From contig CAZKHA010000025.1 of NCBI GenBank assembly GCA_964552325.1, positions 1-32,255 on the forward strand: DNA of 32,255 bases. Reading direction: 5' to 3'. The notes beneath the pieces are model-generated. The model had not been told where the DNA came from. It did not search any database and worked only from the letters and a program-made list of their open reading frames with translations. Below, one piece after another: positions 24,300 to 32,255 of this stretch. Source of the DNA: CAZKCK01 sp964552325. Its GTDB lineage: Bacteria > Bacteroidota > Bacteroidia > Bacteroidales > TTA-H9. The position numbers were made by a program, and so were the translations under genes. Within the stretch, counting starts at the first letter, position 1, and every line of letters begins with the position of its first letter.

Positions 24300-27200
24300 T
24301 TATTTCGATTTGGCTGACTTCCTACCCGTTTGGATAAGCAGGCTTTCAGGTTTTTCTTTTTTAGCATTAAAAGGTTTCCAATGGAATGAATACTTGTAAG
24401 ATGCAAAAGGCAACATATACTGTGGATAAGGGTAGGCTCCCCAACTATCATCGCCACCTACGCCCATTTGCTTAAAATCAACATATAAATCGGTAAAACC
24501 CGATGGGGTTAAATTAACTGTATGGCGGTTTTGCGACTGTGAATAATCGAGTTGTTTGATATCAAATGGGAGTGCTGAAAACGAGAACTCATCCAAGCCT
24601 TCTACAAGCAAACCATTACCTTTATCATCCGTAAGAGCCATCCAGCGTGTTTCTGTTTTATAGCCGTTTTCTTGTGGACGGATGTAGGGTGTATATTGTT
24701 GTGCCACAGAAGATGTGTACGAACCGATAAAAGCTGATCCCTTGCGGTCTTGGTAGTTCTCATGCGGGCCACGACCATACCATTCTATGTTCTTCATGGC
24801 GCCTGGCAGCCTGAAAAACATGCCTATACGTGGTATTTCGGGCAGTGTACTTGCTAATTCAACAGCTTCTGCATGGCGGTTGGCATCGGAACGGTCAAAC
24901 ACCTTGGTCCCTTGAATTTCATCCATATCAAGCCATTCAATCAAGCCATCGGCATTGGGCAACGGGCAGTTTTTTTCAAGTTCCAATACCTCTTCAAGGT
25001 TCAAGGATTTTTGCCAAACCCGCAATAAGTCAATCTTGCCATACAAGTAACGGCCACCATCAGTATATGCACCAATATAGGAGACGTCGGAAAGATCGAA
25101 CGGAACGGCATGTTTAAATGTAAAAGTCTCTTCCAACTTCCCATCAACAAACAATTTCACATTTTTGGATTGGGCATCGTAAGCAACATAGGCATGGTAC
25201 CATTTCCCGGTTTCAAATTTATAATTAAAGCCCACATATTCATTGCCATACATAAAAAAGTACAGTTTGCTTTTATGTAATTCGAGATGGAGGCAGTTTT
25301 CTTCCCAATTCTCGGTATTCCAAAGCACTGAACGATCGTTAAGGGCATCTAAAATAAATTTGACTTCGATGGTAAATGCTGACGTCATGCCTGAGCCAAT
25401 GGGTGGCGCCTTAATCATTACAGGATCGTTTTTACTGAAGTTGAACATACCGCCCCATTCGGGTGCAGGTAGCTGATAAGTATGCTCTTTAGGCTTTGTT
25501 GGCAAGGGTGCAAATTCATAATCCGTTATCACATCACCTTCACCCGTCATAGTGTATTCAATTGAGAGATTTGCGCCAACCTCCTTTAGAAAATAATGTG
25601 CCAAGGCTTTGACGGTGTTTTCATCCACTTGCTTCATGGCAAAGGTATCGGCTAACAGCGTGGTTGACAAATCACGCCATACCGAACAGCGTTTGGGCAT
25701 TTTATTCCCAAAATCATTGTCGATGGGTGCACGCCAGAACGCAGGTTGAGGCGATTGTACCAAATAGCTTGTTCCTTTATAAGTATAATCAATTGGTTGT
25801 CCCGACTTTGGGTCAAAAACAATTTTATAGTCCTTACCTTGAACCATATTGCTACCATTTTCTTGGATAAGCCTTGCTTTTGCCGATGATTTCGCAAGGG
25901 TCGTTTTAAGCTCGGGTTTTTGCAAAATCAGTTGTTCCGAAGCAAAAACATGCCCTTCGGTGAAAATACCCATTGTTTTTGAGTTGTACAGATAAACATT
26001 GATAAAATACTCCTTCTCAGGGTCTTTGGGGATATTGGCCCAGTTTTGCAAAATGGGGAATTCTTTGCTTTGGCCGGGTTCAACTGTTACGTCGTAAAGA
26101 ACAGATTCGGCAATTTTGTGGCCGTTTTCGATGGTTTCGATGCGTAAGGCAGTTCCCGCCAAATTCGTAAAACCATAGTTATTAGTGAGTTTTATTACTT
26201 GTTTTTGTGCATCGCTCCATGAAAAACGTACATATTGATAAACCTTCTTGACTTCGGCTAACGCTGGATGTGGGGAACGGTCAGGAAACACTAATCCGTT
26301 GATCATGAAGTTGCTATCGCTGGGTAAGGTTTTTGGCCCAAAATCGCCACCATACACATAGTATTTTTTTCCATCGTTGGTTTGCCGCAGGAAGCCTTGG
26401 TCAACCCAATCCCAGATAAATCCACCTTGCAATTGCGGATTGGCTTCAATCACATCCCAATAATCTTGCAAATTGCCCGTGCTATTGCCCATCGAATGTG
26501 CATATTCACACATAATGAGAGGCTTAGGTTGGGGCTTCGACGACCATTTTTTCAAGTAATCAACCGATGGGTACATTGGACAATAAACATCGGTGTTTGC
26601 CCCCATGCCTGCACGTTCGTAATGCACAGGCCGTGAAGGGTCGCGATGTCGAATCCATGTTGATGTAGCCTCAAAGTTTACACCATCGCCAGCCTCGTTG
26701 CCTAGCGACCAGAAAACAACACAGGGGTGGTTTTTATCGCGCTCAACCATACGAATAGTACGTTCCAAATGAGCCTGTTTCCATGCAGTATCTTTTGCAA
26801 GACTACGCTCACCATATCCCATTCCGTGCGATTCGATGTTTGCCTCATCAATCACATAAATGCCATACTCATCGCATAGCTCGTACCACCTCGATACATT
26901 GGGATAATGGCAGGTCCTGACAGCATTAATATTGTTGAGTTTCATCAATTCCAGATCGCGCCTCATCATGTTCTCGGTAATCACATGACCCGTGTTGGGG
27001 TCGTGCTCGTGGCGGTTAACACCTTTTAAAAGGATAGGTTTGCCATTAAAAAGGAACTTTCCATCTTTTATTTCCGAAGTTCTAAATCCGATTTTGCATG
27101 CAACTGATTCTAATTCACGTCTTTTTTCGTCTTTAACCGTTAGCACATAGTTATAGAGGTTTGGAAACTCGGCTGACCATTTTTTTATCGCGGGAAATTG

Positions 27201-28124
27201 ATTTTCAAAAGTTACCGTTTCTTCAGCACTTGGTTTAACCGAAAAGGTTTTCACTTCGCTAAAAAGACTTGTTCCATTGGTAGCATCGGTTATGTTCAAC
27301 TCCAACAGCAAATTGGCCGCCGCTTTGCCTGAATGGTTGGCTATTCGGATGCTTGAATTAATTTTCCCATCCGTATAGTTATTTATTAAAGTAGCTCCAG
27401 CTTCAAAATCCTTGATAAAGGTTGTGGGTGTTGTATAAATGTAAACCCCTCGCTCAATGCCGCTTATCCTCCAAAAATCCTGGCACTCAAGGTATGCACC
27501 ATCCGTCCAGCGAAACACCTGAAGGGCAACCGAGTTGGGGCCTGGTTTTACAAAATTGGTGATATCGAATTCGGTTGGCAACTTGCTATCTTCGCTATAG
27601 CCAAGCATTTTGCCGTTTATCCAAATATAATAAGCCGATTTTACGCCATCAAGTACCATAAATATTTTTTGTCCTGGCCAATGGCTCGGAATGCTGAAGT
27701 TACGTTTGTAACAACCCGTAGGGTTATAGTCTTTAGGTACATAGGGTGGGTTTGGCTCACCAAATTCATACGATGTATTCACATAAATGGGCCAACCATA
27801 TCCTTGTAGTTCCCAAATAGAGGGTACTTGGATGGTTTTCCAAGAGGTGATATCAAAAGCATCCTCGTAAAAACCTGTGGGTGTATCCGCGGGTTTCTCT
27901 ACCCATTTAAAGCTCCAAATGCCATTAAGTGACTGATAAAATCCATTTTCGGATGGATTTGCCCTTAAAGCAAGCTCTTTGGTAGGATAAGGCAACATAT
28001 GTGCATGTGCCGGTTGACGGTTTATGCCAGAAACGCGTGGGTTTTCCCAATCGTTGATTTGTTGACTAAAAATAATGCTTGGCAAAAATGCCAGGATAAT
28101 CATTAGTAAAGTTAATCGTTTCAT
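24300..28124 (-). CDS. Exported GH2 beta-galactosidase with an inserted LamG-like domain
   Basis: 1274 residues, about 250 more than E. coli LacZ. Signal peptide 1-20 (MKRLTLLMIILAFLPSIIFS) without a lipobox. GH2 sugar-binding domain about 60-235, immunoglobulin-like 235-350, TIM barrel 350-640 with acid/base E477 (WSLGNEAGDG) and nucleophile E540 (LIMCEYAHSMGNS), then a second immunoglobulin-like domain. The C-terminal Bgal_small_N domain (about 765-1270; FWRAPIDNDFG, EWYGRGPHENYQDRK) is interrupted at about 880-1092 by a concanavalin-like/LamG module (FTIEVKFILDALNDRSVLW, WYHAYVAYDAQSKNVKLFVD, GKIDLLRVWQKSL). It removes terminal beta-galactose from oligosaccharides in the periplasm or outside; the insert may bind carbohydrate. 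Its ATG overlaps the CutC stop as ATGA, so the two are translationally coupled. Confidence 0.93.
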   Translation of the reverse strand: MKRLTLLMIILAFLPSIIFSQQINDWENPRVSGINRQPAHAHMLPYPTKELALRANPSENGFYQSLNGIWSFKWVEKPADTPTGFYEDAFDITSWKTIQVPSIWELQGYGWPIYVNTSYEFGEPNPPYVPKDYNPTGCYKRNFSIPSHWPGQKIFMVLDGVKSAYYIWINGKMLGYSEDSKLPTEFDITNFVKPGPNSVALQVFRWTDGAYLECQDFWRISGIERGVYIYTTPTTFIKDFEAGATLINNYTDGKINSSIRIANHSGKAAANLLLELNITDATNGTSLFSEVKTFSVKPSAEETVTFENQFPAIKKWSAEFPNLYNYVLTVKDEKRRELESVACKIGFRTSEIKDGKFLFNGKPILLKGVNRHEHDPNTGHVITENMMRRDLELMKLNNINAVRTCHYPNVSRWYELCDEYGIYVIDEANIESHGMGYGERSLAKDTAWKQAHLERTIRMVERDKNHPCVVFWSLGNEAGDGVNFEATSTWIRHRDPSRPVHYERAGMGANTDVYCPMYPSVDYLKKWSSKPQPKPLIMCEYAHSMGNSTGNLQDYWDVIEANPQLQGGFIWDWVDQGFLRQTNDGKKYYVYGGDFGPKTLPSDSNFMINGLVFPDRSPHPALAEVKKVYQYVRFSWSDAQKQVIKLTNNYGFTNLAGTALRIETIENGHKIAESVLYDVTVEPGQSKEFPILQNWANIPKDPEKEYFINVYLYNSKTMGIFTEGHVFASEQLILQKPELKTTLAKSSAKARLIQENGSNMVQGKDYKIVFDPKSGQPIDYTYKGTSYLVQSPQPAFWRAPIDNDFGNKMPKRCSVWRDLSTTLLADTFAMKQVDENTVKALAHYFLKEVGANLSIEYTMTGEGDVITDYEFAPLPTKPKEHTYQLPAPEWGGMFNFSKNDPVMIKAPPIGSGMTSAFTIEVKFILDALNDRSVLWNTENWEENCLHLELHKSKLYFFMYGNEYVGFNYKFETGKWYHAYVAYDAQSKNVKLFVDGKLEETFTFKHAVPFDLSDVSYIGAYTDGGRYLYGKIDLLRVWQKSLNLEEVLELEKNCPLPNADGLIEWLDMDEIQGTKVFDRSDANRHAEAVELASTLPEIPRIGMFFRLPGAMKNIEWYGRGPHENYQDRKGSAFIGSYTSSVAQQYTPYIRPQENGYKTETRWMALTDDKGNGLLVEGLDEFSFSALPFDIKQLDYSQSQNRHTVNLTPSGFTDLYVDFKQMGVGGDDSWGAYPYPQYMLPFASYKYSFHWKPFNAKKEKPESLLIQTGRKSAKSK

Positions 28125-28861
28125 TGATGCTGGTTTACGAGGTTTACAAATGTTCTAATCCGTTCTGAATCAATGCGCAAATGTTCAAATTCAGGTTGAG
28201 CATCCGATCCCATGAAGGCTTTTTCGTTCCGGTACTCCATTTGGCTTGGTATTTTTTTGGTTAAGGCCACATGGTATTCGGGAGCATTGGTAATGGCCAT
28301 TAAATCAACAATGTTGTCTTCTTTTACCCCAGCCCCTGGCATAATGATGATGCGGCCAGCAGCTTTTTTAACCAAATCGGCAATCAAGAACCTTCCTTCC
28401 CACACATTGCGGTGTTGACCACTCGTAAGGATGCGTTTTACGCCTAAATCAATCAATTGCTCTAGGGCCAAAAATGGATCGTTGCACATATCGAAGGCCC
28501 GGTGGTTTGTTACTTCCATTTCGCCAGCCAAATCTATAAGTTGCTTAAGCCGTTGAATATCCATCGAACCATCCTTGGTCAAGATTCCAAAAACAACGCC
28601 ATCGGCACCTAAGTTTCGGGCTGCTTTCACATCTTCTTTCATGATTTCAAACTCCACATCCGAGTACAAAAAATCGCCTCCCCGTGGACGGATCATCACC
28701 ATGGTCTTCAGTCCTTTTATCTTTTTACATTCAATAATGGCACCCTGCGAGGGTGTAGTGCCACCTTCAACCAAGTTGTCGCATAATTCTACGCGTTGGG
28801 CACCACCCAAAAACGATTCATAGGCACAAGGTACTGAGCCAATACAAACTTCTGTTATCAT
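28121..28861 (-). CDS. cutC: CutC-family TIM-barrel protein
   Basis: 246 residues, the normal CutC length. Family signatures: ITEVCIGSVPCAYESFLGGA (2-21), AQRVELCDNLVEGGTTPS (21-38), MVMIRPRGGDFLYSD, GADGVVFGILTKDG, VTNHRAFDMCNDP and RILTSGQHRNVWEG, then IIIMPGAGVKEDNI. The family was named for copper sensitivity in E. coli, but its biochemical activity is not settled. Here it is second in an amino-sugar operon, 17 nt after the ROK gene and overlapping the beta-galactosidase gene by 4 nt, which hints at a carbohydrate-related role. No signal peptide, so cytoplasmic. Confidence 0.9.
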   Translation of the reverse strand: MITEVCIGSVPCAYESFLGGAQRVELCDNLVEGGTTPSQGAIIECKKIKGLKTMVMIRPRGGDFLYSDVEFEIMKEDVKAARNLGADGVVFGILTKDGSMDIQRLKQLIDLAGEMEVTNHRAFDMCNDPFLALEQLIDLGVKRILTSGQHRNVWEGRFLIADLVKKAAGRIIIMPGAGVKEDNIVDLMAITNAPEYHVALTKKIPSQMEYRNEKAFMGSDAQPEFEHLRIDSERIRTFVNLVNQHQ

Positions 28862-28878
28862 TTAAGTTACGTTTTATT

Positions 28879-30150
28879 TTATTGATTTTGTGTAGATTCA
28901 ACATCCTTAAACACCCTCGACATCACCAAGGCATGTGCGCCCAAAAGACCTGATTTGTCGTCTAACTGCGAGATACATAACTCGGTTTCGCGTCGTATAA
29001 ATTCAATGGCGTACCTATTTAAGGCTTGTTGAATGGGATCGGTAATATAGCGCCCTGATCGTGAGATTGTTCCACCAATAATGATGATTTCCGGGTTAAA
29101 GATGTGGAGCATATTGGCCAGCCCCTTACCAAGGTTATGCCCAATATTATCGAGCAGTCCTATTGAGAACGAGTCGCCTTTAAGTGCCGCCTGGATAATG
29201 ATTTCATAAAAAGGACGGCTAGTATCATTTTTTAGGTCGTGCAACATGGTAGCTACGCCCAATTCAATGCCTTCCCAAGCCAAGCGCTCAAGTGCGGGGC
29301 CACTTGTAACGGTTTCGAGGCAGCCCTCTTTGCCACAGATACATAGGATGCCTTCCTGCAAAATCCGAATATGGCCAAGCTCACCGGCGTATCCCGTGCT
29401 ACCTTGATATAGGCGACCATTCAAAATCATTCCCATCCCAACACCAACTCCCACATTCAGGCAAAGCGCGTTTTTCTTTCCTTGAGCCAATCCAAACCTG
29501 TATTCGCCCAGGGCCATCAACCGGGCATCATTATCAATAAATACGGGTAGTTTAAGCCTCGCCTCAAACTCATCACGCAAAGGCTTGTCGAGCGATGTAA
29601 GATGGGTTTTGTTGACACCTGTTTCTGGGTTTTGCAATCCAGGTACTGCAATGCCTACTCCTAAAAGCTTTTCGCGGGGTATGTTTTGGCTTTCAATAAG
29701 TTCATTCACTTTTTTTGACACCTCATCCACAAACCAATTGGCTTTTTCGCCTTGCGATTTTTGAATGGAAATCGGATACCTAACCATATCGCCCACAGGC
29801 TGGTTCAAGAGGTTCATAATAGCCATGCGAACCGAATTCTGGCTTATATCAATACCTATGGTATAGCGCGAATTATTGGTTAATCCATATAATGCAGGCT
29901 TCCGGCCACCTATTGATGGCCCTGCTCCTTGTTCCGAGATTATGGCTTCCTCGGTCAGTTCCTTAATAATTCGTACTACCGACGGCATGCTGATGCTTAA
30001 CATCTTACCTAACTCGGGTATCGACATGCTCCCATTGCAATACAAATTGTAAATCAACTTCTTGCGTAAGTTTTTCTTCTTGATGGCTACAACCGATGAG
30101 GCTGACTTTTGATCAGTTACCACCCCAAACAAGCCCGTACTGTGTTTCAT
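28879..30150 (-). CDS. ROK-family transcriptional repressor (NagC/Mlc-like)
   Basis: 423 residues. Residues 28-88 are a winged helix-turn-helix (ELGKMLSISMPSVVRIIKEL) followed by GGRKPALYGL, the usual junction to the ROK domain. The zinc site has GELGH (H260) and C270-I-C272-G-K-E-G-C277-L-E, matching the ROK CxCGxxGCxE signature. The glucokinase-type phosphate loop is degenerate (GIDISQNSVRMA instead of DIGGT), while the IDNDA segment (205-209) is kept; together with the DNA-binding domain this favours a sugar-sensing repressor over a kinase. NagC/Mlc relatives release DNA on binding amino sugar or sugar phosphate. It is the first gene of the operon, so autoregulation is likely; a perfect inverted repeat lies 56 bp upstream of its start codon. 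Confidence 0.92.
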   Translation of the reverse strand: MKHSTGLFGVVTDQKSASSVVAIKKKNLRKKLIYNLYCNGSMSIPELGKMLSISMPSVVRIIKELTEEAIISEQGAGPSIGGRKPALYGLTNNSRYTIGIDISQNSVRMAIMNLLNQPVGDMVRYPISIQKSQGEKANWFVDEVSKKVNELIESQNIPREKLLGVGIAVPGLQNPETGVNKTHLTSLDKPLRDEFEARLKLPVFIDNDARLMALGEYRFGLAQGKKNALCLNVGVGVGMGMILNGRLYQGSTGYAGELGHIRILQEGILCICGKEGCLETVTSGPALERLAWEGIELGVATMLHDLKNDTSRPFYEIIIQAALKGDSFSIGLLDNIGHNLGKGLANMLHIFNPEIIIIGGTISRSGRYITDPIQQALNRYAIEFIRRETELCISQLDDKSGLLGAHALVMSRVFKDVESTQNQ

Positions 30151-30205
30151 AGCTCCTGCATTTTGGCTGCTAAATTACAAAACATTCTACCTAACACCAT
30201 AAATG

Positions 30206-30225
30206 TTTGTAAATTTTTTTACAAA
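30206..30225. promoter_or_regulatory. Perfect 8-4-8 inverted repeat, candidate ROK operator
   Basis: TTTGTAAA (30206-30213), spacer TTTT, TTTACAAA (30218-30225): a perfect dyad of 20 bp. It is 56 bp upstream of the ROK start codon, in the zone where the promoter should be. ROK regulators bind dyads of about this size with AT-rich arms, so autoregulation through this site is plausible. A related but imperfect copy lies upstream of nagB. On the minus strand it is not a convincing terminator, because no T tract follows the second arm. Confidence 0.45.
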
Positions 30226-30333
30226 GCCATGAAACTTTTTTATAAAGCTATCTTTATCCGTTAATTATCAGTACTATATGAACCGTTTGTAATTTAAGGC
30301 CGAGTTAAAACCTAATTCTGGCTAAACGGCCAA

Positions 30334-31602
30334 CTAAAACAGAACACTGATTAACAACATAATATTCAATGCAGTAACTATTGAACCAATAGTTATAAGC
30401 ACCGTTTTAAAGAGGGTGCCATTCGCGTATTTGCCCATAACTTTGCGTGAGGAAGTAAGATAGATTTGGAGGAAAATGGTAATGGGCAACTGAATGCTTA
30501 ATATCATCTGAGAATAAATAAGGCCATCGAATGCATTGGTTATAAAAAAGATAATGATCAATGCCAATACAATTGAGATGGCAACACCAAGGCGCGAGTG
30601 ATTGTCCTTTATATCGAATGGCTCACCAAAGAATCCGGCAAATATCGAGCCTGCAGCCATACCGGAAGTTATGGTAGATGAAATACCCGAAAATAGCAAG
30701 GCAATGGCAAAAACAAAGGCGGCATGGCTACCCAACAAAGGACTTAAAAGATTCTGGGCCTGTTCAAGTTCCGTAACCTCGGCTCCTACGGTAAAAAATG
30801 CTGATGCCGCCAATAGTATCATAGCTGAATTGATGGCCCAACCAATAATCATCGAAAACAAGGTGTCAAAAAACTCATAATCCAACTGACGTTTGATCAC
30901 TTTTTCATCGCTAAGGTTCCACTGCCGGCTTTGAATAATTTCGGAATGGAGAAAAAGGTTGTGTGGCATCACAACCGCTCCCAAAACACTCATCACCACA
31001 ATCATTGAACCCGTTGGTATCTCGGGAACCAACCAATGATAAACGGCTTGGCTCCAATCGATATTTACCAACGAGAGCTCATAGATAAATGAAAGGCCTA
31101 TTACGCTCACAAAGCCAATAATCCATTTCTCGATCATGCGGTAAGAGTTGGTAAACAGCATGATAATAACAAATACAGTTGCTAGTACGGCGCCAATTTT
31201 TAAAGGTATGGCAAACAGCATATTCAATGCTATTGCCGCCCCTAAAATCTCTGCCAGCGAAGTGGAAACCGATGCCAACACAGCACTCGAAAGTATTGGA
31301 ATTGAAAGCTTGCGTGGCAGGTGAATGGTGGCGGCTTCGGATAGGCATAAACCCGTGGCAATACCTAAATGGGCTACGTTGTGCTGCAAAATGATTAACA
31401 TAATGGTGCTGAGGGTTACCATCCAAAGCAGGGTATAACCATAGGTGCTTCCCGCGGCCAGGTTGCTAGCCCAATTGCCCGGATCGATAAACCCGACCGT
31501 AACAATTAAACCAGGGCCAACATATTGCAGTAAGTCCTTGGCGCTGAACCGCGGTTTGTGTTCTTTGCTTTTTAAATCATTTATCCATTCATTTATCCTC
31601 AT
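30334..31602 (-). CDS. Nramp-family divalent metal transporter (MntH-like)
   Basis: 422 residues with about 11 membrane helices, the usual Nramp size. Helix 1 carries the metal-binding motif D40-P-G-N43 (VGFIDPGNWASN). Helix 6 carries A209-V-V-M212-P-H-N (GAVVMPHNLFLHSEII), so all four residues that contact manganese or iron in Nramp structures (Asp, Asn, Ala carbonyl, Met) are kept. The methionine favours transition metals over magnesium or aluminium. It imports Mn2+ or Fe2+ with protons into the cytoplasm. It lies 55 nt downstream of prmC and 183 nt upstream of the ROK operon; no metal-responsive operator is evident. ATG start at 31600-31602. Confidence 0.9.
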   Translation of the reverse strand: MRINEWINDLKSKEHKPRFSAKDLLQYVGPGLIVTVGFIDPGNWASNLAAGSTYGYTLLWMVTLSTIMLIILQHNVAHLGIATGLCLSEAATIHLPRKLSIPILSSAVLASVSTSLAEILGAAIALNMLFAIPLKIGAVLATVFVIIMLFTNSYRMIEKWIIGFVSVIGLSFIYELSLVNIDWSQAVYHWLVPEIPTGSMIVVMSVLGAVVMPHNLFLHSEIIQSRQWNLSDEKVIKRQLDYEFFDTLFSMIIGWAINSAMILLAASAFFTVGAEVTELEQAQNLLSPLLGSHAAFVFAIALLFSGISSTITSGMAAGSIFAGFFGEPFDIKDNHSRLGVAISIVLALIIIFFITNAFDGLIYSQMILSIQLPITIFLQIYLTSSRKVMGKYANGTLFKTVLITIGSIVTALNIMLLISVLF

Positions 31603-31657
31603 ACCTTAAAAACAATCACCAGTCTCCATGGGTTCATTTATTCACAAATTAAGCCTT

Positions 31658-32255
31658 CTATTTTGCAAGTTGTGCCCGCATCATCCGTGGTTTGCCATGC
31701 ACATCGTGCCTCAGTTCAATTGATTCAAAGCCTTCTTGGCATAGCAGCGCTTGCGTCTCGTTGGCTAAGGCTTCATTGAGTTCGAGGTAAAGCAAGCCCT
31801 TTTCTTTTAGATTTGTACGAGCAAACTTGGCTATATGCTGGTAAAAAAGCAAGGCATCGTTGTCCGGTACAAACAAGGCCAAATGAGGCTCATAATCCAA
31901 GACATTGGGTTTCATTTGCGTTTTTTCCAGTTCGCGAACATAGGGTGGGTTTGACACGATAAAATCAAAGGCTTTGACGCAAGGCAATGGCTCGGGGTCC
32001 AGAATATCATGTTGAAAGATGTGCACCCCAGCTTGAAGGGCTTGGTTATTTGCTTGCGCCAGGGCAATCGCTTCGGGCGAGATATCGGTAGCGCACATGC
32101 TTAGGCCCTTTATTTTTAAGGCCAAACTGATGGCAATACAACCACTCCCGGTGGCAATATCCAAGCCTGAGCGTATGCTTACGTCCGGATGGTCTTCCAG
32201 TATCCAAAGCACCAATTCTTCGGTTTCGGGGCGGGGGATGAGCACACCCGGCTTT
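31658..32255 (-). CDS. prmC: Release-factor glutamine methyltransferase PrmC, C-terminal part (5' end beyond window)
   Basis: The reading frame enters from the right edge; about 198 codons are visible of a protein usually near 280-290 residues, so the N-terminal helical domain is missing. The visible part starts inside the conserved KPGVLIPRPETEEL segment. It then shows SAM-binding SGLDIATGSGCIAISLAL and the catalytic NPPY motif (FIVSNPPYVRELEK) that holds the target glutamine amide. The enzyme N5-methylates the glutamine of the GGQ motif in peptide release factors. The GTG at 32243-32245 lies within the conserved segment and is not the true start. Confidence 0.95.
   Translation of the reverse strand, partial: KPGVLIPRPETEELVLWILEDHPDVSIRSGLDIATGSGCIAISLALKIKGLSMCATDISPEAIALAQANNQALQAGVHIFQHDILDPEPLPCVKAFDFIVSNPPYVRELEKTQMKPNVLDYEPHLALFVPDNDALLFYQHIAKFARTNLKEKGLLYLELNEALANETQALLCQEGFESIELRHDVHGKPRMMRAQLAK

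Noticed and set aside
28131..28146. Direct repeat of GGTTTAC near the end of cutC, resembling operator half-sites upstream of the beta-galactosidase
   Set aside because: It lies inside the coding sequence and is explained by the repeated Val-Asn codons of the C-terminal FVNLVN.
30283..30331. Overlapping inverted repeats CCGTTT/AAACGG and GGCCG/CGGCC downstream of the Nramp gene
   Set aside because: Stems are 5-6 bp with loops of 24 nt or more and no good T tract follows on the minus strand, so I do not call a terminator, although some weak termination here is possible.

Overview
This window looks like chromosomal DNA from a member of the Bacteroidota, probably class Bacteroidia. The evidence is its low GC content, several perfect TAnnTTTG promoter elements (the Bacteroidota -7 consensus), few clear Shine-Dalgarno sites, a DUF6340-type lipoprotein, very large PAS hybrid kinases, and a glucosamine-6-phosphate deaminase fused to a PIG-L deacetylase domain. 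Almost every gene lies on the minus strand; the exception is one MFS exporter at 4419-5795. I see no rRNA, CRISPR array, insertion sequence, phage gene or attachment site.

Left part (1-6862): a tRNA-Met(CAU) with its own promoter and terminator; an EamA/DMT permease; a receiver-HATPase protein whose kinase H-box has lost the phosphoacceptor histidine; a two-gene unit encoding a Tudor-like small protein and a helix-hairpin-helix glycosylase-like protein with a cysteine cluster; a DHA2-type MFS exporter; and a DUF6340-like lipoprotein.

Middle part (6908-18660): an exported glycogen-debranching-like (alpha/alpha)6 glycosidase with an N-terminal amidotransferase-like domain; ribosomal protein L19 (rplS) with promoter and terminator; a GH20 beta-N-acetylhexosaminidase lipoprotein; and a 1742-residue soluble hybrid histidine kinase with about nine PAS domains and one GAF domain.

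Right part (18881-30150): seven minus-strand genes packed with gaps of -4 to 46 nt, read in this order: ROK repressor, CutC-family protein, exported GH2 beta-galactosidase, NagB-PIG-L fusion, FucP/NagP-type sugar permease, sugar-1-phosphate nucleotidyltransferase, NahK-like anomeric sugar kinase. With the GH20 enzyme downstream, this reads as a pathway for galactose- and N-acetylhexosamine-containing glycans. Galactose and GlcNAc would be released outside the cytoplasm and the amino sugar imported. It would then either be deacetylated and deaminated to fructose-6-phosphate, or phosphorylated at C1 and turned into a nucleotide sugar. There is no SusC/SusD pair, no GH112 phosphorylase and no nagA in the window. 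A perfect inverted repeat upstream of the ROK gene is a candidate operator.

Right edge (30334-32255): an Nramp metal transporter and the C-terminal part of prmC, the release-factor glutamine methyltransferase. All assignments come from reading motifs and domain patterns by eye; no database search was run.
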